DNA from: Bacteroidales bacterium
GTDB lineage: Bacteria > Bacteroidota > Bacteroidia > Bacteroidales > P3
Length of the DNA: 64,000 nt
Assembly: GCA_017449525.1 (NCBI GenBank)
Contig: JAFTFL010000011.1
Span: 47,511 to 111,510, forward strand
Direction: 5' to 3'
Shown here: piece after piece, positions 37,501-44,987 of the stretch
Layout of the letters: the number at the start of each line of letters is the position of its first letter
How positions within the stretch are numbered: position 1 is the stretch's first letter
Translations under genes and position numbers: made by a program
Notes under the pieces: generated by a model
What the model saw: the letters and a program-made list of their open reading frames with translations, nothing else
Told to the model about the DNA's origin: nothing
Database searches by the model: none

Positions 37501-40350
37501 GAGACCAAGGCTGCCCTCTACGTATATATAGACTACAACAGGAATGGCCAGTTTGAGGAGTTCGAGCGCATCTTTAAGGACACGGTGTTGTCCAATGGTG
37601 TTGTTAAGTTTGTGTACTCTTATCCGTACGACTATCAAGAACTAACAGATACGACGGAGTGGGGCACTCCATTATCAATGGAGGCTCCTGCTGGTGAGTA
37701 TCCTAACTTGGGATATACCAGAATGCGTTTCTATCTTGTACAGGATGCAAACGATACGATGGACCTCCAATATGAGATCCCCTTTGGTACGGTGCAGGAC
37801 TACCTGTTGAAGATAGAGGATCAACCTGTACCGGTCGACCTGTCGGCCACCCGTGTGGTATCGCCGCGCAACATCTTCATAGAGGAGGATAGCACCACTA
37901 TTGTCTTCTCCATTACCAACAATGGTGGCAATACGGTTACCTCTACACGTATTGACTACGCCTTCATTGACGGCGACCCAACCGACCCGACTGGACGAGG
38001 GTCGTTCAACTGGACTGGCAACTTATTGCCTGGCCATAGCGAAACCGTATCGTTGCCCACTCGCCACCTCGCTGAGGGCACTACTCTTGTGAAGATTTGT
38101 GTAACCACCGTGGGCGACACCATTACACGCAACGACACCCTGTGGTACGAGTATCACCGCTTCAAGACCGTTACCCTTTTCCTCAAAGAGAACTTCGAGG
38201 GTGAGGACATCTGGTATGCGCCTCGTGGCTTTACGAATCATAATATCAACTATTGGCAACGTGGTGTTACGCGCAAGCCCAACCTACGTAGCAGCTATAG
38301 TGATTCTACCGTATGGGCAACCAGCTTGACTTCGAAGGCGAACACTCATGGCAGGGGTTCCCTGAGCTACCTATACTCACCCTACATCGACATCTCGCAG
38401 ATACGCCCAGACACCATCTCCTTCTGGATGGCATCCGACCTGGCTGCAAACTCCTCTGTGTGGCTCGAAGTCTATGACTATCGTGGCCGATGGATTAGGG
38501 TCGGTTCGCAGTTAGACACCATGTGGTACGATGCTTCCGAGGGCTTCACGGGCTCCTCCATTGGATACTCATTCAAGTACTACAGGTACAGCACCAATGC
38601 CATCAGTGGCGAATTCCAGCAACGGCTGCAGTTCCGTTTTGTATTCCGCGCACTGACCACATCTGGTGTGGGCGACGGCGTTGTGCTGGACAATGTGTTC
38701 ATTGACCGTCGTCAGCGTGCAGTCGATGTCGGTGTAACGGAGATTGTCTACCCCGTCAACCCACGCTTCGGAGAGACCATTTACCCGCGTGTCATCGTGA
38801 AGAACTACGGTTTTGACACCATCTACTCTATTGACATGGCCTACCACATGTACGGCATGAATATGCCTCGCCTGAGCAACCTCTCCGTACCCGAGGGCTT
38901 GAAGCCTGGTCAGACCATGCTGTACACCTATCCTGACCCGTTCGTGGTTCGCGCCGACTTCCCAGACACGTTCGAGATATGCGCTTACACAGTTGTCAAC
39001 AGCGACATCTACTGGGAGAACGATTCCTGTTGCCATGACTTCGCCCTCGCCCCACTGAACAACGACATGTCGATGTCAAGCATCCTTTACCCGCTTGAGC
39101 GTGCTATCGCCGGCGATTCGCTCGACATTACGGTGCGCATGCGTAACTACGGCTCGTCTCCTGTGAGCAATGTGCGGATGATGTACACCTTCAACAACAC
39201 CACCGTTGAGGAAGACCTCAACTTCAATACGGTGTTGGGTCGCCCGCTCCAGTCCATGGAGTACTACAACTATACGTTCCGCAAGCGTTGTCGTGCTACG
39301 ATGGGTCGAATGAACCTCACCACCGTTGTTAAGTACGACAACGACGACTATATCTACAACGACACCTTGAAGATGTCGGTACAAGGCATCACCTCTATAG
39401 CCGACTTGGCTGCAGTGCATGTCAGTTTTGACTCTCTGTCGTGGCGTAGTAGACACTACCTTGAGTTGGAGATACAGAATGTGGGTTCGCAGGGTGTAAC
39501 GGAGTTCGACGTAGGCTACATCCTCAATAACGACTCCTCCACGCTCACCATCGAGCACTGGAGGGGCGAGACACCGTTTGCTTCGCTGTCGTCGATGTAC
39601 TATCGTTTCGAACCCATCCTTTCGCCCGCCCAGGGAGGCTTCCCTGTCGTGAAGGCCTTCGTAACGGCTCCTACGGACAATGACCACAGCAACGACACTA
39701 CCTCCATCATTGTGCCGCACTCGTTCGACCTGCAGGCCAACAAGATTATGATTGAGGAGAACCGTGAAGACACCTGCAAGGTGCGCGTGGAAGTAGTCAA
39801 TGTTGGCTCGGTGGTCTACTGGAAGCGTATGTACCTCACCGTAACGGTCAACGGCCAAACGCTGACACGCGATATCAATCGTGAGGGCACCGCTGATACA
39901 ATGTTCATGTATCCCAACCAGCCCGTGGTCTTCACCATGCCAGGCCACATCGCAAAGAGTTCGACCCGCGACTATCAGGGCACGTTGACGCTGTCTCGTC
40001 TCCAACTGGATTTGAACAGCACCAATGACCAAACCAACCGCATAGAGGTGGTCAACTACTTCGAGGGCGTACCGTTGGTCGACGATGCCTCTGCAATGTC
40101 GCTGCGGCAGAACTACCCCAACCCCTACACGGATGAAACGCATATTGACTTCTTCATCCCAGCAGCAGGCAAGGTACGGTTCTTTGTGATGGATCAGATT
40201 GGCCGCAAGGTCTACGAGAAGACTGCAGAGTACCCGATGGGTGAGAACACCATCCTGCTCGGAAGCGAGCTCAATGTGTCTGGCACCTATTATTATGGCA
40301 TCGAGTACAACGGCAAGCGTCTGATGCGCAAACTGGTCTTCAAGCGCTGA
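28600..40350 (+). CDS. Giant T9SS-secreted multidomain surface protein, type A sorting signal
   Basis: This encodes 3916 residues with a signal peptide (LLLQVLFFVFCSFGLQAQ). Many CARDB/Ig-like modules (VRVTIKNFGSTPLSSF-type motifs: nonpolar-IxNxG) recur along the chain. Two parallel beta-helix regions, rich in Asn turns, cover about 665-1040 and 2000-2370. A lamin-tail-like segment lies near 1285-1415 (VVISEVQV, VKLSNFGDVPAHIKGDRLLF). A GEVED domain spans about 2975-3070 (YIDYNRNGQFEEFE, TRMRFYL, VQDYLLKI). A jelly-roll or MAM-like region lies near 3195-3370. The last ~85 residues (LRQNYPNPYTDETHIDFFIP, ending MRKLVFKR) are a T9SS type A sorting domain. I infer a large cell-surface protein, perhaps binding glycan. 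Its TGA overlaps the tilS ATG by one base. Confidence 0.88.
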   Translation: MKKRLLLQVLFFVFCSFGLQAQIVTAYQQGFEATGETSSYQFQQGAGTLDQTYASSGSRSIKLPHTNNKVVMMLDTIDLTQNPDWSYAVLEFSHMCYVDALATSRPAEVGLVEIRRVDENDNAWVKMAGAPIYDTTTGSFSIDYNQNTSFSSRSYDVWQSGTRNNSYWRAERFQLQRHMAGVERERRKYLIRFTLNPMVRTSDITDPAWYIDNIRVRVSSGMMYSPNMITLSIPELELYPNSQPTRLEVKASMPSVAAGQSIDPDSAYILYKVGYSNTVFRSPMSLVGGTTDRYRGYIPFFGYDTNVYYRIVVKDRSVNHNTSTYPSDESAWGRYHNIRGYANTTTYDYTASMSTDMPFCANGDSKFQFLYPQSAMQGMGFQPGAITQLKFLTASAVAASTRERVQIRMVNVPAGYEVNTETFYSGFSKIVYDSVLTLTQNNLTVGTIDLQDTFFYAGQDVLVIFSSTNNFTRNNVALRVRSVSTTVSGQSLSTSYSSSDRSSPFTSGNTMFSSGNFVASRPDFGFTAFANLPLRFDAGVLSILAPNDSTPGTALSANNIRVTIKNFGSTPLSSFKVWYQIDDSAAHSYNWTGNLAANATQDITISTTQWLTSGTHTIRAWVDDTLTGGGITYRDHEPLNDTAYSSFVSCNGAMNGIRQIGGTGADFATLDDFFFMLKQCGVNGVLTVKVAPGTYNNTINVPHVPGASPTNYIQFEPLGAAGSVVVRGMLNLQQASHVRVKDFVFEATNTTTCVSMGTRSSDCHFLNCRFSAPTSGVAYTLIYSGGADSLHVKDCEFLRGGLAISLIGSAADNKARGSRIEGSTFTDQLNNAIVVRNQIASVVDSNTIRNIISNSSYAVLLQDCDGAMRVTRNVMYVTSGASCIGVTGLNGTSSAYAVVANNMLVSNDEGTSNMLTTALNVINASYTKVVYNSVKLVAPTRGGIAAATLGGSGVNQCYFYNNIVSSFDTVNYAFNYIPQAGSTNFIGNNIYYSQSRILNRHDGVNCLNLSTWQTRLGDAQSQAINPSFIGASATDLRSYSANVKGHAQPVAEVTNDMFGTTRDASAPCVGAFEFLPLANDFAIEALAEPYDEYCAVPASAPLRVVIKNSGVNPFVPSATNTLRLYYSRGNRMGVLTPGQSGSVLVDRTIPGGDTIIFTTGSNVSFPVNGMNDTTYTFSLWLSSTTDPNISNDSSQFTVTARYQYPALTPITRTIDYGTRTTFNITAGLQSWDYALFNSGRIHKSLTYWYSDSLSNQPIFIGNDYTTAPLYQDTTFYIRQYRNMPIVVISEVQVIRTGAGVTSPQPLWMSSSTGLAVKLSNFGDVPAHIKGDRLLFVSNDDNLNNRTYEFPNVVIQPGESMVLQCRTNIGVVDSAHTLGFRDMSATTSTKLGIAYYDDTLGLMDVLPLNGITSETRWNNLVGSVPLTIWNGPAISLASTSAGVSRLRWPTSASTQSATCWQVADESHPMSMGTTNASMQRFTYNGCESAMSTVRINIRALPQVDMAVDSVEVPEGCGLGMEPIVVRMSNYGSASSDTTIWHYSVNGVVRCTDTLPPLAAGSSRVHTFSRQADLSSTALETQYSVRVWLDHNSSDASTLNDSSLSVITSRYTPGLANVKTYDTVQYASKDTLQAIGLLTDSLIWYDRQMRLLDTTNVYLTDFLYAQDTFYVSQVAAYDDIAQVGSLSTVMAANRYPSPYNTINNYGKEQYIYLGSEIAASGYSAGYIGAVSFYLESLTESSVTYDSIVISMAPTSLANFNSSTAWVRDLSRVYSRSNYTISQSSRGGWIRHGLDRPFYWDGIANVVVQVTRYISSARNSGLSIRSTTTGASRVIYSDNNSNANIASYVGSASRDQNVPDIRFAFTQYGCEGPKRPIYVNVQGAPDVDASLEWVWGSASASSCGPTQLTIDVRNGGRTPISNYTVDYWIDTAHARYTGTTTIAPGATGRVVVGTPTFTPGLHNLKAVVNAAGDTIKVNDTIVTDLAVSFCAGIYTIGPADSNDYHSFTEAVNTLNAVGVDGAVEFHVQRGVYNEQLTFSNIPGSSYSSPVTFRASENDSSAVVIRHSPTESANYVVNIENADNLNFKYLTFYAKGTGNYSTVVSLKNANNIHFTNSQIRVRGGLNTVSAVGFLVNDYVNYLYIDSCVIDSGFNAIRSPMTYGRGVMGLNVRHSKLLNFTSRGLFLTNASDAVITWNKIYSGVNINNRSLWGMYIADHTGGVDVEYNDINLFDERNGSKRGIVLSRCAANNSVRNKIYSNLISLHGTGNYDGDPSGIWIDSSTSHVNVYFNTVRLYAGTTSTASKSFLVRNASSNLYILNNLFDNLSQGYCYYVESPAAISLSDFNVYHTAMDTVLRHFVYWGRDYDNLDSMRVASGQDANSYNDDPYYVSDRDAHMAFGTYCELAQYNTEVPYDIDGEIRPQIPMPSIGADEVNRRLHDISIMEIFEPNADMDYIEDDVHRVVVKLYNNGSSTESNLSWTAEIAGSSPLTITTPRQIASLAPGRSIIDTAYLTLPIGIIDTQKVVVKFMPMDNDLFVDDNVDTVEYFIDPSYNMRADAVSAVLGDGCRLYETPLTIRLTNVGRKDIPTSVPFTIGFEATSASPDVIVSQFPLIRTEQITLPVPLAVNASIDIPFTTMANLYPTGNDRDVAVRLRAWQTHPYDQKPITDTTPYINVTSKYTPHAPIGQDLRLPYASWDTLWATQTDLPTPTTVVNRPIRWHRDSTEAPYFESANYLRSTWWETPQYFHDSVYYLSCISTSGCTSYYNPVHVTVVPSAGVDLAIQRVVTPFDKVYMDNDTVRVNIINYGRQAASNFAVVYQLRDVGGQTDLQLVRETYTGTIGPGEDRYFSFDSLINVVEGHSYELRVWTDYSNDDVRRNDTIRNTKVFTSLLSSVYGNNVDKRTFDVLHPEGMDITRVSVSGVDYQLAPIGRDYTSIGAPNDTIDPVIHMIKGAADTIIVEVSNSDKAEDYETKAALYVYIDYNRNGQFEEFERIFKDTVLSNGVVKFVYSYPYDYQELTDTTEWGTPLSMEAPAGEYPNLGYTRMRFYLVQDANDTMDLQYEIPFGTVQDYLLKIEDQPVPVDLSATRVVSPRNIFIEEDSTTIVFSITNNGGNTVTSTRIDYAFIDGDPTDPTGRGSFNWTGNLLPGHSETVSLPTRHLAEGTTLVKICVTTVGDTITRNDTLWYEYHRFKTVTLFLKENFEGEDIWYAPRGFTNHNINYWQRGVTRKPNLRSSYSDSTVWATSLTSKANTHGRGSLSYLYSPYIDISQIRPDTISFWMASDLAANSSVWLEVYDYRGRWIRVGSQLDTMWYDASEGFTGSSIGYSFKYYRYSTNAISGEFQQRLQFRFVFRALTTSGVGDGVVLDNVFIDRRQRAVDVGVTEIVYPVNPRFGETIYPRVIVKNYGFDTIYSIDMAYHMYGMNMPRLSNLSVPEGLKPGQTMLYTYPDPFVVRADFPDTFEICAYTVVNSDIYWENDSCCHDFALAPLNNDMSMSSILYPLERAIAGDSLDITVRMRNYGSSPVSNVRMMYTFNNTTVEEDLNFNTVLGRPLQSMEYYNYTFRKRCRATMGRMNLTTVVKYDNDDYIYNDTLKMSVQGITSIADLAAVHVSFDSLSWRSRHYLELEIQNVGSQGVTEFDVGYILNNDSSTLTIEHWRGETPFASLSSMYYRFEPILSPAQGGFPVVKAFVTAPTDNDHSNDTTSIIVPHSFDLQANKIMIEENREDTCKVRVEVVNVGSVVYWKRMYLTVTVNGQTLTRDINREGTADTMFMYPNQPVVFTMPGHIAKSSTRDYQGTLTLSRLQLDLNSTNDQTNRIEVVNYFEGVPLVDDASAMSLRQNYPNPYTDETHIDFFIPAAGKVRFFVMDQIGRKVYEKTAEYPMGENTILLGSELNVSGTYYYGIEYNGKRLMRKLVFKR

Positions 40351-41921
40351 TGCTCCGCCGCTTCGTAGAATTTATTCAGCAGCAACACCTCTTCGACCCT
40401 TCGCAAGAGGTGTTGCTTGCCATTAGTGGGGGGCGTGATTCGGTGGTGATGGGCGAGCTGATGCGCCGGGCCGGTTATCGCTTTGCGGTGGCTCATTGCA
40501 ATTTTCATCTGCGCCCTGGGGCATGCGACCGTGATGAGCAGTTTGTCCGGCTGTGGGCCGAGGAGGCAGGTGTCGTGTGCCACGTGCTGCAGGTCGACAC
40601 GCAGCGGTTGGCTGCGCAGCACCACCGCGGCATCGAGGAAGAGGCGCGCGCGCAGCGCTACTCCTTTTTCTTCAGCCTGATGGCGCAGTATGGCTACGCC
40701 TGTGTCGCTACGGCGCACCACCGCGACGACTCGGTGGAGACCTTTTTCCTCAACCTTTTCCGAGGCACTGGCCTTGCGGGTCTGCACGGCATCCGTCCGC
40801 GGACTGCGCAGGGAGTGGTTCGTCCCATGCTCTGCTTTTCGCGCGCCGAAATCGATGATTTCGTTGCCCGCGAGGGGTTGCGCTTCGTGGAGGATGCTAC
40901 GAATAGCGAAGCTATCTATCGCCGCAATCGCATACGGCTGCAGTTGATGCCGCTGTTGCGCGATATGTATCCCGAGGTGGACAGTGTGATGGCGGCCAAC
41001 ATTGAGCGGCTGGCTGAGGTGGAGCAGGTGTATCGCGGCGCAGTGGCCGATTGCCGCCGGCGGTTGCTTACCCCCATGCAGGCCGAATGGCCCTTTGCTG
41101 ATGTGCAGCTCGATGAGACCGTTTGGGAGGCAGGACAGGACGGTGCGCTGCCTGCGGAGGTGGAGTCCGATGCCTGGGTGTGGCGCCTACAGCTCGATGA
41201 GTTGGCTCGGTTGCAGCCAGCACGCACGCTGCTCTACGAGTTGCTTTCCCCCTTTGGTTTTGCCCTGTCGGTGGTCGACGACCTGCTGGCTGCTCCGCGC
41301 CGCGAGCCAGGGCGCCGCTTCTTCAGCCCGACGCATTGTTTGGAGATGGGCAGGGATTTTCTTTACGTGGTGCCACGAAGCCGGTTGCGGCCTTCCACTG
41401 GGCAGGAGGCTACGGTCGCTGACCGCGACGGCAAGCATGCCGCAGCGGTTCCGTCGCAGGTGTGGTGGGGCGAGGCCTCGGTGCGCGACGTGGCTGCGTT
41501 GCAGCGTGCGCTGCGCCAAGCCCCGTCGTGGCTGCTGTGTGTCGATGCTGAAACGTTGGCGTTGCCACTGGACTTCCGCACATGGCGCGACGGCGACAGT
41601 TTTGTGCCCTTTGGCATGAAGGGGCGGAAGCTCCTGAGCGACCTTTTTGTGGACCGCAAGCTCTGCCGCTGGCAGAAGGATGCTGTAAGGCTGCTGTGTG
41701 ATGCGCGCGAACGCATCGTGTGGGTGGTGGGCTTGCGTGGCGACAACCGTTTCCGAGTGAGCGATGCCACACGCCGTGTGCGGCTCGTTTCGCTTCGCCA
41801 CCCGAGGGCGATACCTGCCGCAGTGCATGCGGCTCTTTCCGACCGCAGTGTGGCCTTCTCTGAACTGCACGACGGGGTGGAAGTGCTGTCCGCCACGGTG
41901 ATTTCTACACCAGAGGTGTGA
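40350..41921 (+). CDS. tilS: tRNA(Ile)-lysidine synthase
   Basis: This encodes 523 residues. The PP-loop ATP site LLAISGGRDS (SGGRDS at 26-31) is followed by AHCNFHLRPGACDRDE, AHHRDDSVETFFLNLFRGTG and RRNRIRLQLMPLL, all TilS signatures. The C-terminal domain ends with RDGDSFVPFGMKGRKLLSDL and the basic RLCRW-like helix region. TilS attaches lysine to C34 of tRNA-Ile(CAU), so it reads AUA; the gene is essential in most bacteria. Its start overlaps the stop of the giant surface protein (TGATG), which is an odd coupling of a housekeeping gene to an adhesin-like gene. Confidence 0.93.
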   Translation: MLRRFVEFIQQQHLFDPSQEVLLAISGGRDSVVMGELMRRAGYRFAVAHCNFHLRPGACDRDEQFVRLWAEEAGVVCHVLQVDTQRLAAQHHRGIEEEARAQRYSFFFSLMAQYGYACVATAHHRDDSVETFFLNLFRGTGLAGLHGIRPRTAQGVVRPMLCFSRAEIDDFVAREGLRFVEDATNSEAIYRRNRIRLQLMPLLRDMYPEVDSVMAANIERLAEVEQVYRGAVADCRRRLLTPMQAEWPFADVQLDETVWEAGQDGALPAEVESDAWVWRLQLDELARLQPARTLLYELLSPFGFALSVVDDLLAAPRREPGRRFFSPTHCLEMGRDFLYVVPRSRLRPSTGQEATVADRDGKHAAAVPSQVWWGEASVRDVAALQRALRQAPSWLLCVDAETLALPLDFRTWRDGDSFVPFGMKGRKLLSDLFVDRKLCRWQKDAVRLLCDARERIVWVVGLRGDNRFRVSDATRRVRLVSLRHPRAIPAAVHAALSDRSVAFSELHDGVEVLSATVISTPEV

Positions 41922-41978
41922 GACCTTTGCTCTGAGTCCGTCCATCGTGGTGGCACTCAGTTTTTCTGACTTTGTGGT

Positions 41979-42019
41979 GGCAGCCGTCGGTGTGCTGCCG
42001 TTCTCCTTTTTCTTTTGGT
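41979..42019 (+). terminator. Probable terminator after tilS
   Basis: GGCAGC (41979-41984) and GCTGCC (41994-41999) form a 6-bp stem with a 9-nt loop, followed by the T-rich run TTCTCCTTTTTCTTTT. Confidence 0.6.
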
Positions 42020-42020
42020 T

Positions 42021-42218
42021 CCCTACGGTTGGTGGGGTGTGTGCCGTACGGGGCAGGCTGCTTTGCTGTAGGGCAGAGCGGTCGGTGCCGTACGGCTTGG
42101 GGGCTGTACAAGTAGGTGTGCTATATGCAGATGCTGCTGTGCATGGGCGGGTGCCGTACAGGGCAAGAACCTATGCCGTGCGGCACGTGCCTCCCTGTCC
42201 TGTGGGGCGGGGCTTATG
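42021..42218. repeat. 22-bp-period tandem array C (core GCCGTACGG)
   Basis: Cores start at 42021 (CCCTACGGTT), 42043 (GCCGTACGGG), 42065 (GCTGTAGGGC), 42087 (GCCGTACGGC), 42153 (GCCGTACAGG) and 42175 (GCCGTGCGGC), all multiples of 22 bp apart. Units at 42109 and 42131 are degenerate but keep the register; an extra GCTGTAC lies off-register at 42103. The array sits between the tilS terminator and a leftward promoter-like element at 42320. Confidence 0.82.
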
Positions 42219-42319
42219 GGGGTGAGGAAGAGGAGCAACGGGATTCGTCGGCTGTGGGGCGAGCCATCTGCGGTGCAGACACTCTCGGCGAAGCTTCGAT
42301 AGCCCCACGGCGCGGTTTG

Positions 42320-42350
42320 CAAAGGTACAACTTTTTCGGCAATGGAGCAA
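42320..42350 (-). promoter_or_regulatory. Promoter-like element facing array C
   Basis: Minus strand TTG (42350-42348), 20 bp, TACCTTTG (42327-42320). No minus-strand gene lies downstream; transcription would run through array C towards the 3' end of tilS. The sequence ATTGCCGAAAAA upstream of the -7 box is shared with the element at 10666. Confidence 0.6.
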
Positions 42351-42448
42351 TGCCTGAAGGTGGGGAATGTGAGGCACAGATGCTTGTGCGCATCGATGCC
42401 CGTGCTGCAACCCGAGCCCGTGCTCAGCGCCGCGCCCGCCGAGGGGGC

Positions 42449-43738
42449 TCAGCGTCGGGCGGTGCCGATAAGGCGGTCGTAGCGGTCGTTGGGCAGCTGC
42501 AGGTAGACGTAGGCAGTGTAGTTGTTCGGGCTCTCAGTGTGGTCGCCCTCCAGTTCGGCAGTCGACCCCTCGCTCTCTCCCACGCGCTTCACCACCAGCT
42601 GGTAGGCATAGTATCCCTGCTTCAGCAGTAGGCGCAGGGTGTAGCAGTGGTAGGAGGGTTGCCACTCCATGCGGCTTGCATCGCTCAGCTGCCACTGCGT
42701 GAGCTCGCCCACCACGTGGATGCTGCCGTCCAGCAGTGGTTGTGCCATAGGGAGGGAGAAGTTGACCCACACATACTCCGCCTCGGTCTGTACCTGCGTG
42801 CGGTTCCACACGTTGGTCTTCATTCCCCCAGCCAGTACGGCATCGGCCGTATAGGGTTTGCGCGCACGCACCTCTTCAGGCCGTAGGATGGCCATGATGT
42901 CCGAGCCCAAACGTTCGATGCGTTGCACGTTGCCCATTGGGGTGCTGGCATTGCTGATGTCGAAATAGCGGAACGTGTTGCCTCCGGGGAAGACGTTTTC
43001 GCGGTGGTTGTTGTAGCACATTTTCGTGCCGTTGTAGCCGCTGAAGTGCAGGGTGCGTTGCAAGTCGTCGCGGCCGTTTTGGCGCACCACCACCGCGGCG
43101 TAGTTGGCTGCCGAGGGGATGTACTCCCCCTGGCGCAGTTCCCAGCAGAGGCTCACCTCCTGGTCTCGCTGAAAGTTGCCGTAAGCACTTGTGGCTCGGT
43201 TCACCTCGATGTCGACGGTGGCAATCTCCTCGCTCACGGCAAACCGACGGGTGAGGACAATGCTGTCTGGTTGGTCTTCTGCGTAGATCTCCACCACGTA
43301 GTTGCCCGATAGCCTGAAGGAGCTGGTCTGGTCTGGTATGCGTGTGCTGTAGTGCGTGTAGTCGGTGCGAGTGGTGAACGAGGGGGCAAAGTGTTCCACA
43401 TCGTGGTCGTCAAAGCCGTTCATGAACTCGTAGGCCTCCAGATCGTCCACTTCCCACAGGCGAGAGCAGTGGCGTATGCGGTAGCGGAAATTGCGGGGTT
43501 CGGTATAGAGCTCATCGAAGCGCAGCCACAGGTAGTCGGCCGAGCCCAGCCTGAGCAGTGGTAGCTCCAGCTCGATGCCGTTGCGGTTGAGATACACACT
43601 CTTGATGAGGGGCGACCATGCCGTGTCGGCCACAGGTCGTGCTGCCGCGGTGTTGGTCATGAGCATCATCAGCAGCACTCCTGCTGCCATCTGCAGGGCG
43701 TGTCTACCCCAAGAAAAGAGAGAAAACCTGTGGTTCAT
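42449..43738 (-). CDS. T9SS plug protein (DUF5103 family)
   Basis: This encodes about 429 residues from the ATG at 43738; an ATG at 43756, overlapping the upstream stop as TGATG, is equally possible. It has a signal peptide (MAAGVLLMMLMTNTAAARP). The segments ELPLLRLGSADYLWLRFDEL, FRYRIRHCSRLWEVDDLEAYEFMNGF, RLSGNYVVEIYAED, YVWVNFSLPMAQPLLDGSIHVVGELTQW and YHCYTLRLLLKQGYYAYQLVV follow the family order. In Flavobacterium, the family's Plug protein closes the periplasmic side of the SprA T9SS channel. This fits with the two T9SS cargo proteins in the window. It is the last gene after the M16 peptidase and the potassium channel. Each quoted segment is shown in shortened form by its key residues. 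Confidence 0.85.
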   Translation of the reverse strand: MNHRFSLFSWGRHALQMAAGVLLMMLMTNTAAARPVADTAWSPLIKSVYLNRNGIELELPLLRLGSADYLWLRFDELYTEPRNFRYRIRHCSRLWEVDDLEAYEFMNGFDDHDVEHFAPSFTTRTDYTHYSTRIPDQTSSFRLSGNYVVEIYAEDQPDSIVLTRRFAVSEEIATVDIEVNRATSAYGNFQRDQEVSLCWELRQGEYIPSAANYAAVVVRQNGRDDLQRTLHFSGYNGTKMCYNNHRENVFPGGNTFRYFDISNASTPMGNVQRIERLGSDIMAILRPEEVRARKPYTADAVLAGGMKTNVWNRTQVQTEAEYVWVNFSLPMAQPLLDGSIHVVGELTQWQLSDASRMEWQPSYHCYTLRLLLKQGYYAYQLVVKRVGESEGSTAELEGDHTESPNNYTAYVYLQLPNDRYDRLIGTARR

Positions 43739-43755
43739 AGGGAAAGAGGCATGCA

Positions 43756-44982
43756 TCAGGTGGAGAAAAAGTCGCCCAGCCAAGAGTGCGACCCGATGTT
43801 CGACAGGCGTGTGCCGCAATGTTTGCAGAAGGTGGCGGTGGGGTCTGTCTCCTCGTGCCCGCAGTGCTGGCAGTACTTCTCGGCGCGTGGCGTGGCGACA
43901 TCGGTCTGCATCGGTTCGGCCGAGCGGCCAGGCAAGCTGAGCGGTTCGGAGGGTGTCGTTGTCTCGTTGGTATCAGTCTCCTCGTCGTCGTCCGACCCGT
44001 CGTTGAAGAACTCGTCGGTGCGCGTGCGATGATTGTGCTGATGGAATGCGTTGACCGTCTCGCCAGCCACGATGCCTGTGGGTACGGCTATCACGGAGTA
44101 ACCCAGTATCATCACCACCACCGATATGAATCTGCCCATGGTTGTAACCGGCGTGATGTCGCCATAGCCCACGGTGGTCAACGTTACCACGGCCCAATAT
44201 ATGCCTTCCGGAATACTACTTATCTGCGGGTTGCGCCCTTGCTCAAAAGTGTAGACCAGTGCCCCCAGCACCACTGCAATGAGGAACACGAAGAGCATGA
44301 ATATCAGTATGCGATACATGCTGCGCCGCAACGCGTTGAGGATGACGCTGCCCTCATCAATGAAGCGTTTGAGGTGCAGCACGCGAAACACGCGTAGGGT
44401 GCGCAGCACGCGAAACACGGTCAAAGTCTGTGTGGCCGGCAGCAGCAGGCTCAAATAGGCTGGAAAGATGGACAGCAGGTCGATTAGCCCGTAGAAGGAG
44501 AAGATATACTTTGAGGGTTGCTTGTGGCAGTAGATGCGAAGGTAGTATTCGAATGTAAAGATGAGGGTGAAAAGCCATTCGACAACCTTCAACAGCCACT
44601 TGAGGTTGTCGTGAACAGCATCAATACTGTCGAGGATCAGCACCAGGATGTTGAACCCGATGAGGATGAGCAGGATTATGTCGAACTGTTTGCCTGCAGG
44701 GGTGTCGCTCTTGAAGATGATGGAGTACATCTCTTCGCGTGAGAGATTGCGGTACTTCTTTGGTAGCAAAAACTTGAAGAGCAGGTTGTGGATGGTCGTT
44801 ACGACGAGGTGCGCCACCCGTTGCATGATGCGCCCAAAGGGGATGCGAGCCACGAGACTGACCGCACTGTTGAAGAGCATACTCAGTCCGGTGTAGAGGT
44901 CGGAGAGGAAGGAATAGAGTGCGGGCCATGCTTTGCTTCGCAGTTGACGACCCACGCCGTTGAGTTTATCTTTCAGTCCCAT
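43756..44982 (-). CDS. Voltage-gated-type potassium channel with C-terminal zinc ribbon
   Basis: This encodes 408 residues. Transmembrane segments lie at about 101-120, 131-150, 160-180, an S4-like helix with regularly spaced Arg (RVLRTLRVFRVLHLKR, 191-206), 222-246 and 284-304. The selectivity filter TVGYGD is at 270-275. The channel passes K+ across the inner membrane. After an acidic linker (about 323-345) there is a double CxxC zinc ribbon (Cys 371, 374, 386, 389), an uncommon C-terminal addition that may be regulatory. It is 5 bp downstream of the M16 peptidase gene, and the T9SS plug gene follows directly. Confidence 0.9.
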   Translation of the reverse strand: MGLKDKLNGVGRQLRSKAWPALYSFLSDLYTGLSMLFNSAVSLVARIPFGRIMQRVAHLVVTTIHNLLFKFLLPKKYRNLSREEMYSIIFKSDTPAGKQFDIILLILIGFNILVLILDSIDAVHDNLKWLLKVVEWLFTLIFTFEYYLRIYCHKQPSKYIFSFYGLIDLLSIFPAYLSLLLPATQTLTVFRVLRTLRVFRVLHLKRFIDEGSVILNALRRSMYRILIFMLFVFLIAVVLGALVYTFEQGRNPQISSIPEGIYWAVVTLTTVGYGDITPVTTMGRFISVVVMILGYSVIAVPTGIVAGETVNAFHQHNHRTRTDEFFNDGSDDDEETDTNETTTPSEPLSLPGRSAEPMQTDVATPRAEKYCQHCGHEETDPTATFCKHCGTRLSNIGSHSWLGDFFST

Positions 44983-44987
44983 GAGGC

